From Daldinia sp. FL1419 (lineage: Eukaryota > Ascomycota > Sordariomycetes > Xylariales > Hypoxylaceae), in assembly GCA_025201765.1 (NCBI GenBank), contig MU623368.1:237355-301354 (forward strand): DNA of 64,000 bases. Reading direction: 5' to 3'. Below are positions 1 to 10,609 of the stretch, piece after piece (within the stretch, counting starts at the first letter, position 1; every line of letters starts with the position of its first letter). Both the position numbers and the translations under genes were made by a program. Below the pieces are notes generated by a model that did no database searches, had not been told where the DNA came from, and was given only the letters and a program-made list of their open reading frames with translations.

Positions 1-155
1 GTAACACCAACTCCTCCATCTTCGATGCCAAGGCCGGTATCTCTCTAAACAAGAACTTCGTCAAGCTTGTCAGCTGGTACGACAACGAATGGGGTTACAG
101 CCGACGTGTCCTCGACCTTCTGTCCTACGTCGCCAAGGTTGATGCTAGCAAATAA
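1..155 (+). CDS. Glyceraldehyde-3-phosphate dehydrogenase, C-terminal end (partial)
   Basis: This is the 3' end of the glycolytic enzyme that oxidises glyceraldehyde-3-phosphate with NAD+ in the cytosol. The reading frame starts at base 3 and ends at TAA 153-155, giving about 50 residues. It contains the hallmark GAPDH C-terminal segment: the NxNxSSIFDAKAGI stretch, then SWYDNEWGYSRRV, in which the YDNEWGYS block is nearly invariant in the family. It ends in ...KVDASK, as fungal GAPDHs do. The window cuts the gene; the rest lies upstream. Its neighbour RVB2 converges on it from the other strand. Codons are strongly C-ending, which fits a highly expressed gene. The identity is certain; which paralogue cannot be told from this piece. 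Confidence 0.96.
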   Translation, partial: NTNSSIFDAKAGISLNKNFVKLVSWYDNEWGYSRRVLDLLSYVAKVDASK

Positions 156-729
156 TTTCCTACATATTAATGATTGAAAGCTCTGACGGCGTTAATAAAA
201 AAACGTGCGGGTGGGTTTTCGTCCAAATAATGACCGCCAAGGAACATGGCTGGGCTCGGGTTGAGCAGTACGACATTATTATGATTCATCATAGATAAAT
301 GAAGCGAATAAAAAAAAAATCTTCTTCATACTGAGACTGTCCCTATATTGTTTGTGGCTGTGAGATTGGTTACACTGCATGCCGAGAATATCAATTATAC
401 CTTGTAGTGTTCCTACGTAGGAAGATACCCAGACTTCTATTCCGTATGTATTGACGATTGATCAATTCGAGTTAAGATGAAAGAAGTAGTAATTGTAACG
501 TCGAAAAGACTCTGTTGCAATTCGCCTACGCCAATGTACCTATGATACACTTTTATATCGTAAATTATTCATCCGGTAGTAGTAGTAGTAAGTACCTAAT
601 AATAACAGGTAGTAGCTTGCTTTTGGCCTATTCTCTCTTATTCTTCGCCTAAGCTACCATCTTTTGGTATCCCACGTAACGCCACTCTGAAAGGGGAAAA
701 ATGAAACAAAAATAAACCTAAAACTACGC
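156..729. other. Convergent 3' intergenic region, GAPDH/RVB2
   Basis: This stretch lies between two convergent stop codons. It holds the presumed 3' UTRs, an A-run near 310-318 and a short GTA trinucleotide run (about 575-590). No gene is seen. Confidence 0.6.
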
Positions 730-2321
730 TTAGCTGATCTCCATGGCGTCACCGCTTGCGTTTCCATTAGCAATGGCGAAGTCTACAGTGCCGTCGTTAC
801 CAATCAAGCGCTTCTCGGACTGGTTGACGAAGCCGACGCTGCGGGCTGGATCGTAGAAAAGCTTGAAGCTACGCTGGACGTCTCCGACGGAGACTTGTTT
901 GGCCCTGCGCTTGGCGCAGACTAGTTGGGAGGTTGTGATTAAGTTGCTTGCGTACCGGAGACCGGCTTCTTGGCCAATCTTCGTTAGTAATGCTAGGGCA
1001 TCGGCTGATACGTCGATTTCTTCCTCGGTGGCGCGGAGGCCTAGGATTTGGCGGATCTCGTCAGGTGAATAGACTTGTGTCTGGATAATGACCACACGGT
1101 CTAGGAAGTCGAGTGGCAAGCCGTGAGGGCTGCGGTAGTCCGTACCGCGGATCTTGGAGTGTCCACGGTTGCTAGCCATAATGACGATAGGGGCAAGATC
1201 AACCTCGAGGGCGCGGTTTATATAACTAAAGCACTCGATATCCAACATGTGTACCTCGTCAATAAAGAGCACACCCGGAACTATCTCGGCTTTGCCTTCT
1301 TCTTTCCATTCGGCCACCTTGGTATCGATCTGGTCGCGGATCTCGCTACGGATCTCGCCCGTGTCGCCGCTGAACAGGGCCAGGAAGCCCTGCGTACGAG
1401 AGTTGATGACGTCGATCTCGTGGAGGGTAACAGTATGCACGACTTCCTTGCGCTTCTGTAGTTCGCCATCGGGACACTGGAGAAACTTTGTGTCGGCGCC
1501 CATGGCGTCGTAGTCGCGGCTGCGAGCATAGGAACGACCGAGCTTGGTAATTTTGCCGGAGCCCTTGTCGATAGATATGATATCGCCGGCTATAACGCGC
1601 TCCTTGGTCATGGCATCAATCATCTTGGCGCCCATGTCGTACACAGCCTCCATGTCCGTCGTCTTGATGGTGAGTTTGCCCTGCTTAGCACCGCCGGTCA
1701 CACTACGGTCGATCTGGATCTCGACAACTTCACCCTCCATGATCTCAGACTCTTCCTTGATGCGCACGCCGATCGATTTGCGGAAGGCTTGGGTTAGGGC
1801 CTCGGTCTTGGACATCTCGAGCGAGAATATCTCGGATGAGGCTAGCGATGTGAAGGGCACGTCGGGGCCGAGGGATTGCGCCATACCCATTGCGATGGCT
1901 GTCTTACCCGTGCTATATAATTATTCCAGTCAACGCCAATCCCCCAGAGATAATATAGGTGTAGATAGTAATGCATCTTACCTTGGAGGTCCAGCAATAA
2001 GCACCGCCCTGCCGGCAATCTTCCCTACCTTGATCATCTCTAATATGACCGCCGCCGCCTTTCGCGCCTTCTCTTGGCCGACTAGACCTTGCGACGCCGT
2101 ACGAGGTTCTAACGTATCCGCATCTACGCCTAGGCCTCTGATATGGGAATGCGCCGCGATGAGGTTAAGGCCTCGCAGCTCTCTGGTCTCGCCGACGGTC
2201 ATGACGGGCTGTATGTTTCCACGATATTAATTAGCTTTCGAAGCTCCATTTCTTCGTTTATATCGGTAAAAAAAAATAATAAGGATTTTTAATATGTAAC
2301 ACGGTTACTTACAGCAGCCAT
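730..2321 (-). CDS. RVB2: RuvB-like AAA+ ATPase 2 (reptin), chromatin remodelling
   Basis: This is an AAA+ ATPase that forms hetero-hexamers with RVB1 and works in INO80, SWR1, R2TP and, in many fungi, TRA1 complexes in the nucleus. The model has three exons: 2321-2313 (ATG GCT GCT), 2208-1982 and 1912-730. The introns are 104 nt and 69 nt with GTAAGT/GTAAGA donors; the second interrupts the Walker A codons. The joined product is 472 residues, the normal length. Walker A reads GPPSTGKT at about residues 76-83. The OB-fold insertion specific to RuvB-like proteins follows at about 130-245. Walker B is LFIDEVHMLD (catalytic DE at about 297-298), and the sensor I region MASNRG lies about 25 residues later. 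All key residues are present. The start is fixed by the typical N terminus that leads into TRELRGLNLIAAHSHI. Confidence 0.95.
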
Positions 2322-4337
2322 TTTGGAGAACTCGTTTTTCAATTCCTCGGAAATATAATTTATTTGTAGGTATCTATGGAGTCTCCTGTTTTGGCGTTTG
2401 TTTCTTTGCTAAGCTATTGAATCTCTTTGAAGCTTCCCAAATGTCGAACCGCAGCTCTGGAAAATTGAACGCGTTACATGGGTACACAGCTTACATAGTA
2501 TGTATTGTACAGTCTCGTATCTTATCTGCTTAGGTAATTCTTTTCATACTGTGGCGCAAAGGGCGGTAGCATGTGGCGGTGTAGTTTGACCCAGCCTAAT
2601 AGGCCGTTAACCTTTCGGATGCACTGTCCCGCGAGAACTCTTCCCAACTTCCAGCAGGCACTGGTTGGTGTAACTCTACAAAGCAACTAAAGGGGTACGC
2701 AAAATGTAAAGTTATTGATTCGTTAGGATATTAATTAAGAGCTCATAATAGTAAATGCAGTGGAACCTGAAATGCTTGACAACGGATGCCCAACCCCACT
2801 CACATTTTGATTATGCTTAGGAAGTTTTACCCGGCCACCATTTGATCTTTTCTATATAGAAAACATCTACTTTTAAATATGTGGTGTGATAGGTATAATT
2901 GAGACGTACCTGTAACCTACGTACGTAACACTTGGGTACTTGGACTAGTTAGGTAGTTAAAATCTTACAACTTCCAAGTTTGAACCAACCCATTGGAAAA
3001 AGCAATTAAATTATTGACCGGGTTTATTCTTTGCTTGCTGCTTGTCCCTTCCTCCTGTTTCGGTTTGCTTGGCGTATTGCGTTTCATCGCGTCGATCTTG
3101 TAGTTGCATCAGTTGCGGTTGCGGTTGCAGTAGTAATTACGCAGTTATAGCACTAAAAAGTTAAGAGGCAGGCACCTACCTGGTAAACAACTTGAGAGAT
3201 GAAGGAACAAGTCATATTCGGCTTTCCCTTTCTGTTTCCTGTTCCCCTCTCGCCTCCATGAACTGTACCTAGGTACGGACAACTGGCGATTAAAATTTTA
3301 TTTTTCATGACTGTCTGTTGGTTGGTTTACTTTTCGTGATACATACTGGGTTTCGGGTACTTTATGTACTTACCTACTTGGCTCATGTTGTTTGATATAA
3401 TTCAACAACGGAACTTACAACGCATATACTCGTTGGCCCACCCACCGTTTCTTTCCTCTTATATCTATCGACTCGTAGGTGCCCGCAAGAGAGAAATATC
3501 TATCGCTACATGTAATAGGCAAGTTGGATTAGCTGCGTGCACCTACCAAGCGCTAACGGCGCTAAGGGTCTAATTGTACTCGTCAGTTTTACCAGACTTA
3601 CAGACTGATACTTTCCACCGATACGATATATTTTTACAAGCGTAACCCACCATCTATTTATTCGTTCCGACTCGTTTATTCTTCTCCTTCTTTTTCACAT
3701 ACTCACATATTCTCTACCCTTCCCATTTGCTTGCATCCTACCCCTTTTCGCCTTAACCAGAGCTCGATTCTTGCCTCCGAATAGATAGCGGCGACTGTTA
3801 TCTGCTGGCAAAGAATTACTTAAATCTATATTAAGATCCGATCCTAAAAACGGATACCCCAAAAGTGTTGTAATTGACTTGCGCGTTTACCCAACTTCTT
3901 CTCTCTCTATCTTGTTAAAGAGCCCTTATACGATACGTATAACCTTATACGCCGCGACTCTAAATAGAAAAAACAAAACAAAAAAACATCAGGTTAACAG
4001 GCGTTTAAGTATCTACTTAGTTAGGTGCCTCACCGTGTTTTCGATTTGAGTTCTTCAAAGGCTGCAAGTTCCTGTCGCGCCTACTAGTGGTTTATAAGTT
4101 GCCTGCTATTCAAAGTCTTCTCAAAGACTTGGAAAGAGACAGCATAAACCTGAGTAGCCTGGGCAGCAATAAAAGGCAATGACAGTATCGTACGTGACTG
4201 AGTTATCAGGACATTGCAGTGTAAATTTCGAGAGTCGGGGAAATCACCGGTTGGATTTATTTCCCTGGTTAGCAAGATAACCAAGGACGTACTTATAATA
4301 ACTTCAAGCCCAGTTCAACTATTTCGTCTTTTCCATC
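2322..4337. promoter_or_regulatory. Divergent promoter region between RVB2 and the coiled-coil gene
   Basis: Two kilobases separate two outward-facing start codons, so this region must hold both promoters. It is pyrimidine-rich towards 3650-3930, as fungal 5' leaders often are, and contains several TAGGTAC/GTACCTA words (for example near 3265-3275). A possible long 5' leader of the plus-strand gene spans about 3700-4337. No coding region is supported. Confidence 0.5.
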
Positions 4338-6523
4338 ATGCCATCTTATCCCCAATATAGATCAACTGGCTTTGAAGACGAGCGACGCCGACCATATGGT
4401 GGTGTTGACTCGTACAAACGATCAGAATCTAGGAAGATTCCCCGTGATCATTCACGTGGCGGAAAGGAGCCGGAACGGGATTGGGATCGGGATCGGGGCC
4501 GTAGCATGGCTTCGGGTTCACGCGACTCAACCGACGCGCGAAGCCCGTACGGGAAAAGAAGGGAGACGGAGGTTTCAAAAGACCTTCATCTAGACACTAC
4601 CAAGATACCAACAGGCCCTAGGAGGGCTGTGTCAGATGCCTATTCACCCGCTAGTGCCGTGAATAGCATTCCAACCTCAGGTACCCGCCATACTCCTATT
4701 GAACCGGGTAAGTTTTAACTTCCCCGACAAAAATACTAAGCCATTAATAGATAGTCTGACATGGGACGATAGGTGCCAACAGCATCACAAAGACGAGTAG
4801 AATATCCAGTCCATCGCCAATATCACCACCGATCATCCCAAAAACTAAAGATCCTGGACATCAGGAATATTTTGATGCCTTATTTAAAGGCTGCGAAATT
4901 TTGCAAGAGCGTGTGCTCCTAAAATTGCGGAAAGACAAAAATTTGCGCGAGGATCATCAGCGGCGGAACGAGCTCTGCAAAATCGCAAGTAAAGTCAATG
5001 ATTATGCACCATACTCAGAAATTAAACGACGATTCGACGAAAAGGAGAAGTTAGAACGAGATGAGATCTCGACGAGTTCCTCTAGAATCGACCAGCAATA
5101 TGCAGAGTTCCTAGAAGGATTCGTGTCCATTATAGCGTCACCAAAATCCCAGGCGGTCGACAATACCTCGCTTCAAGCATTAGAGGCCAAATTAGAAGCC
5201 AAATTTGCGGAGCTTCAGAAGCAAAATTCCGAGCAGCAAAAACAAATACTTGATGCTCAAACCCAAATCCGGACTCTGCATAATGAGCAGAAACAATCAG
5301 CCCAGGCTTTCAACGATCTGGATAAGGGCTTCAAGGCGTTAAAATCTGATCATGATACTCTACAATCCGAAAACTCACAGCTTAAGAGGCAGATTGCAGG
5401 TCTTGATCATCTAAATAAAACCCAAGATGATCTAAACGAGTTGGCTAAGAATTTCAGATCCTTAACCAATAGAGTGGATGATATAGAGGGGAACGTGACT
5501 GTGTGCGTGGATAAATTCAAAAGTTTCGACATGGACACGTATAGCGACGTTTTCAAGGGTTGTATCGATGATGACTTTAAGTCGAAAGTCTTTTCAAATG
5601 AAAAAGTAACCGAAACTCTACGCCAAGACTTAAGTTCTTTACAGGAGTTAGCCTTGTCACGTTTTGACAAGGCTGATTTCCGTATCCAAGAAACTCGAAA
5701 GCTTTTAGAGGACCTCCAAAACTCCCAGCCGGCTATATCACAGCCGGCTCGCGGGTCGTCGGTGGATCAGATTGCGCTGGAAGCTTTAATTGAAAAAAAG
5801 ATGGATACACTCCGGGCTGCTCTCGAGAGCATAGCCGCCGATACCAGCAACACTTGTGCCGAGATGGTCGACGAACTAGTAGTTCGTGTTGAAACAATCG
5901 AATCGGCTATTAAGGATCTTGAAAATCTACCTACGGAAATTTGTGCGCTCAAACAAGCTGGAGATGAGCAGCACAATGTATTGCACGACTTGCAAGAGTC
6001 TCTTCACTCCCTCGAGGTTCATGGGGTTGTTCCCAAGCTTGATAAGGTTATTATAAAATTGACGGATGTGGAGAGTAGGATAAACAAACTCCAGCGATTC
6101 CATGCCGCTGGGGGAATGATTGGCCCCAATACCCTCATGGGTGCCATCAAATCGGACATGGATGATGCGAAAAAAAGGTTCGATGCGCTCGAGCTTGCTG
6201 TTAGGACCTTGGACAGCCAATGGGCCAATGTAAACTCGAAGCAGATGGCGATTCAGATTATTCAGCATCTGGACTCCTCCAGGCATACAGTCAACGACCG
6301 GATTGTAAACGCTGAAGCAGGGGTCAGCGAATTAAAGGGTAAACTTACGCTTCTCGAGCACAATCTTGCTTTATTAAGGGACCCGAAATATCTAGCGACT
6401 ATACTAAAGGCCTCGCCGCCGCTAGGAAAACGGCCGGCTTCTCCTGGATCGTCTGCCGGAGGCCCCATAAAGAAGAGGAAGCCGGATACAAAAGGACAGC
6501 AGCAACAATCTGATAAAACCTAG
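4338..6523 (+). CDS. Long coiled-coil protein with basic C-terminal tail, function unknown
   Basis: There are two exons, 4338-4707 and 4773-6523, split by a 65-nt intron (donor GTAAGT, acceptor GATAG) that keeps the frame. The product is 706 residues. The first ~125 residues are disordered and rich in Arg/Asp/Ser, including an RDWDRDRGR run. A short folded segment at about 155-230 carries many charged helices. Residues ~255-650 are mostly heptad-like coiled coil rich in Leu/Glu/Gln/Lys. The last 30 residues are basic and contain PIKKRKPDTKG, a good nuclear localisation signal, so a nuclear scaffold role is inferred. I recognise no enzyme motif or named family. Coiled-coil similarity alone is not informative, so it is left as hypothetical. 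The first ATG is accepted because it is in frame and stop codons lie upstream. Confidence 0.82.
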
Positions 6524-7185
6524 GCATCCAAGGGTTTATGATCGTTGGCATAAGTTAGCGTTTGGCAGCTATTGTGTTGCCAGTAAGCTTTTCGAGGACC
6601 CGCATAATGGAGTTAAGACTAGGAATGAACCATCAGACTCGGTACGGTAACTCGAGTCTTTGTCTTCCGCATCCCTTACCTATCCGGGTGTAGCTAAGGG
6701 GCTTGGACTTAAAGGCCTTCTTTCTATACGTCGAAGTCATTGTGCTAGATGGGTGTATGATTGGAATACCTCTCTATTTTAATATTTCCAAGGCGGCGGG
6801 GGTCTGGAGCCGGGAAGTCGAATAAGGGCCAAGGAGGTCTACAAAGTTCAAATAACATGGAGGTTTATTTGCGTGCGTTTATGATTTAGAACTTTACTTC
6901 GAAAATTACCTAGGCGAGTCTCAACTTCTAGGGGAAACAATAAGAATGAAAACGGCAAAAGAACGAAATAATTACTTGTGACTTTTCTTTTTGACTCCGT
7001 AGCTACCTTGTATATGCACTTTTCCGAGTAATTGATGTTTCCACCTATGGGTATATTTTGCGTTCCAGCGTCCTTCATTAGTACTGCCCATATCTATATG
7101 CCCACCTGTCTACTGCTGTATGTACCGATTATGTGTCAGGGAGTGCCTTCATTCTCCCAGACGAAGTCTAATGCAAAAGCCCCCA
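6524..7185. other. Convergent intergenic region
   Basis: Lies between the stop codon of the coiled-coil gene and the stop codon of PTH2. Only presumed 3' UTR sequence is seen; small open frames here look random. Confidence 0.55.
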
Positions 7186-7990
7186 TTATAACAACTTTAG
7201 GCCACCAGTGACCTGATCGACAAGACTTTTTGGGGCGGGCCCAACACCTAAAACGGTCAAGCTACCTGGGTCGATTTGCGTACGGCCGGCATCCTGTATG
7301 ACTTCGGCCGTGATTCCTAAGCTGCGCGCCTTGGCCATCAAGTCTAATAGCTCAGCCTCCGATTTTACTTGCACGGCGATCTTGGCCTGTCCACGGCGTT
7401 CCCAGCGCTGCAGAAGGCGTGCTTCGGCTGATGAAGGGTTTCGTTGGGCAACACGGCTAAGGGTTTTGAAGCAAGCTAGGGTTGCGTGGGAGCATTGGGC
7501 TGCGATTTTGCCTAAGGGATGAGAAAATACGTGTTAATATTGAGTCTCGTAGGTGAAGCTATAGAGACTGGAAAAGCGAACCTTTTGTCATGCCCAAATC
7601 TGTCCGCACGACTAGGACTAGCTTGCACTCCTCGTTTGCGGCTCCTTCGGCTACTGCTCGCTGGGGTACCGAGCTGTCTGTGTTGTCCCCCGTCTTTTTA
7701 GTCTTCTTTGACTTCTTGGGTTTGGAAGCCTTGAGCCCGTCCCTTCGGTCGGCGTCTTCGCCGTTGGCCCAATTAGGCGCGTGATCGAGAATCGTATCGT
7801 CCTCGTCTATATCGGACTCGTCACTCTCGACGGGGTCGACGTAGTTGCTCTGGCGCTGAGCGGCTAGCGATGGCGAGATGAAGAGGTACCCTCGCACTGA
7901 GTACACGCCCAATAGGAAACCCGATATAAAGACTACGATGCTGGTGGTGAGGAGCACCGAATTTTGGACTGAGATGGATTTGTCGGCCAT
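7186..7990 (-). CDS. PTH2: Peptidyl-tRNA hydrolase 2 with N-terminal membrane anchor
   Basis: PTH2 enzymes release peptides from peptidyl-tRNA that drops off the ribosome; eukaryotic forms are anchored to mitochondria or other membranes. The two exons are 7990-7582 and 7511-7186, joined in phase 1. The acceptor CCCTTAG is good but the donor GTTCGC is weak. The product is 244 residues. Residues ~11-33 form a hydrophobic anchor (VLLTTSIVVFISGFLLGVY), followed by an acidic/Lys-rich linker. The PTH2 domain occupies ~123-244. It starts with KLVLVVRTDLGMTKGKIAAQ, has the conserved CSHAT block right after the splice site, then QxKIAVQVKSE, DAGRTQI, and the terminal TVLGVGP...VDQVTGGLKLL. These are all family signatures. 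The only oddity is the non-consensus donor; joining there restores the catalytic domain exactly, so it is probably used. Confidence 0.93.
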
Positions 7991-9345
7991 GATGGAGGAT
8001 GAGACGGGACGGGGGTGGTTGATGTATGGGATCGAAAGGCAGACTCTGGTTGCATGGGTAGCTTCGTGTCGAAATCGTCACCTCTCCACAGGTAGGTAGA
8101 AACCAGATGATCGTAAATTGCCAGATTAGGTGGAGTTAAAACAGATAATATATATATTATAATATGAGTATGAGGCTGACAAACGGGTAAAGCTGCCAGG
8201 TTTGCGGAGGGCTGGGATGCTAACCTAGGATCTTGAACAAAAAATGGGTTTAAGATCTTACGGCAAGATGCAATATCAAGGTGACCCCACATCAGCCTTG
8301 CCTTCTTGTTTTCCCATGTGAGCCGGCCAGGTCCTGCCAGGTTAGGTTTACACTAACCCTAGGTCCTGCCTTACCACGTACCCTGGTGTACAAACTTCAA
8401 AGAGCTACACCCATGGCCCGCTCTTGCTTTGCCGGCGGCTCTGATTTGTTAAATCCACACCCTTTCATGTACGCAAACTTGGCAGATTACCTGTATGGAC
8501 CTTCCCACTACATGGATGTCTCGGATTTATGCATAACAAAAGAACAAAGAACATTTCCAAATTGGAAATCCATCAACACACGTGGATCGATCTGTGAAGT
8601 GGTAACTAAGGCAGTCCTACCATCCATCAAAGATTTCGCACACCTAAAAAGAACATTTGCAAATTGTGCCGCCTATCAGAAGAAGTCCCATATCACTCAC
8701 TTACCAGAAATCTTTCGTGCATATTCGGAGATGTAGGGCTTGGCAGAAAGGAAGAGGCGTCTAGGCGTCGGGGTTGCCTTGATGTTGCTCGATGTGATCT
8801 TCCCTGTTGTACAATCCATAATTGGTTAGGTACACGTAGATATGACAGATAGGGTGGTAGTTTAGTGCATGTGCGAATGATGCGATGCTAGTGGGCAGGA
8901 ACAGGCTACGCTATTCTGGTCACTGGTGCCATACCAAATCATTCCGATGCATGAGGTCCAGTACCTAACTCGGTGGGGTTCTCAGCTGGGAGTTTGGGAC
9001 AAAAAGAAGGTTAAGGGGGCGCTGTGTGTATGGAGGAACAAGCCACATTAAGCCCGTTAAGCCACATAGAAATCCTACCTAAGCTAGAGGTACTTTGGTC
9101 CTGGGTCCAATGTAAATGTAAGAGACGTTGTGTACCCAGGTAGGTAAGGTAAGATGGATGTACACCAAAGTAACGTTAGGTTAGTGGCCTTTTTTTTTCC
9201 CGTTCTCCAACATTAACAATTGTCAAAGCAAGGAAGAAAGAAAACGGACAGCCGCAACAACAATAAGCCTTAAGGAATATTGGATCTTTTTTAGAAAGGT
9301 TGGGGGTTAGATCAAACTTGGGTAACTGGGGGGGGGTTCCATCTT

Positions 9346-9385
9346 TGCCCGTGTCGCCCGCGTCGCCCGTGTTGCCCGCGTCGCT
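9346..9385. repeat. 9-bp GC-rich minisatellite (GCCCGYGTY type)
   Basis: About four tandem copies of a GCCCGTGTC/GCCCGCGTC word, directly after a run of G at 9329-9336. In the leader/promoter region. Confidence 0.7.
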
Positions 9386-9468
9386 TCTACTCCATTTAGA
9401 GCCACCTCTGTCACTATCCGGTCTTTCGCCATCGCTGAAAGACCAAGCAACCCAGTTACTCGTTAGTA

Positions 9469-9510
9469 CATACACCAGCATACACCAGCATACACCAGCA
9501 TACACCAGTG
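9469..9510. repeat. 10-bp minisatellite, TACACCAGCA x4
   Basis: Four near-perfect tandem copies of the 10-mer TACACCAGCA, in non-coding sequence between PTH2 and the 739-residue gene. Confidence 0.85.
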
Positions 9511-10081
9511 ACTGGATACATCCCTGCAATTTTTTAAACTTGTGTAGCGTACTTTTCCGTCCCTTAGGTACCTTACGCTTGATACCGCCTACTACTACCG
9601 CCTGTCGCTTGCTGCTACTACCTACGACGGGTTCGGTGTTCACCCACTTCACCAACTTCTTCCCGCTGCCGATCATCACGCATCATCTGCAACCACAATA
9701 GTCATCAGTACCGCATACCTCGATACCTTTACTTTTGAACTACCCCGACACTCTTTGTTCCCTTTCTTTCCTCTCCCTAAAGAGCCTCACCGTCGGCCCC
9801 TTTTTCTTACAAACATAATACTATTTTATCTCCCTCTTTACCTCCTGACAGCTATATTATTATTTATTTTTGGTTTCCCCCCTTCCCTTGTAATCCATCG
9901 CCGACGTGAACCACATTTTGACGAGCGATGCGCCGGGCCGAATGTCACGAGGATTTATTAGAGGCTGGATAAAACAGCAAATGATGTCTACGCGACAACA
10001 GTAACTTGTGTCTATCTACTGTGTATTCCATTGTACTTTACGGGTCCGCGGGTTGTGTAAAAGAGTGTAAAGGTTCGAGAA

Positions 10082-10104
10082 AAGAGAGAGAGAGAGAGAG
10101 AGGG
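10082..10104. repeat. (GA)n microsatellite
   Basis: About eleven GA dinucleotides in the probable leader of the downstream plus-strand gene. Confidence 0.85.
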
Positions 10105-10609
10105 AGGTGCAAAAGGTGCAAAACAGGGTAGAGCGAAAAGGTTCGCCTTCGCACCCAAACTTTTTGAGGTCAGTCACAAAAAAACAAAACCAAAAAAAAG
10201 CCTCCATTAGAGGTACTTTGAATACTGCTTTTTTTTATTTGTACCTTATACCCCATAATTTCCAATTCAGCCAATGCCTATCGAATCCAATTGTCGACGC
10301 CATTGCTTCGAACAAAAAGATACACGTCAAATCATTGTCCGATCTTTCAAAATCCATACGCTCATACCTTTCCATTCCTAATTCCCCCAACAATGATCGG
10401 GAAATACTAAACTTTAAATCGTGTAGTAGAAACGCCCCTGGCCCTATCATAGCGTCCCAGGAACCCGATGGTATTTCTGAACACCATCCCGAACTCATAT
10501 CCGATTCTAAATAATTCGCACCTATTAAAACTACAATCGCGCCTCCTTTCATGACTCCTAGCACCAGGTTCGCGTGCAACGTTTCCAAGTTGCATGAACA
10601 AAGAAAACC

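Larger units (their letters stand above)
7991..10609. other. Divergent intergenic region, 2.6 kb
   Basis: Lies between the start codons of PTH2 (-) and the 739-residue protein (+) and must include both promoters. A long leader of the plus gene is likely (about 9700-10600, with T/C-rich tracts). It contains three simple repeats listed separately. Open frames at 8281-8736 and 9176-9679 have no recognisable content and look accidental. Confidence 0.5.

Noticed and set aside
8281..8736. Open frame of 151 codons on the plus strand
   Set aside because: No recognisable motif, no upstream promoter cue distinct from the PTH2 region, and composition like the surrounding non-coding DNA.
9176..9679. Open frames on both strands around 9.2-9.7 kb
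   Set aside because: They owe their length to minisatellites (9-bp and 10-bp repeats) and overlap on opposite strands.
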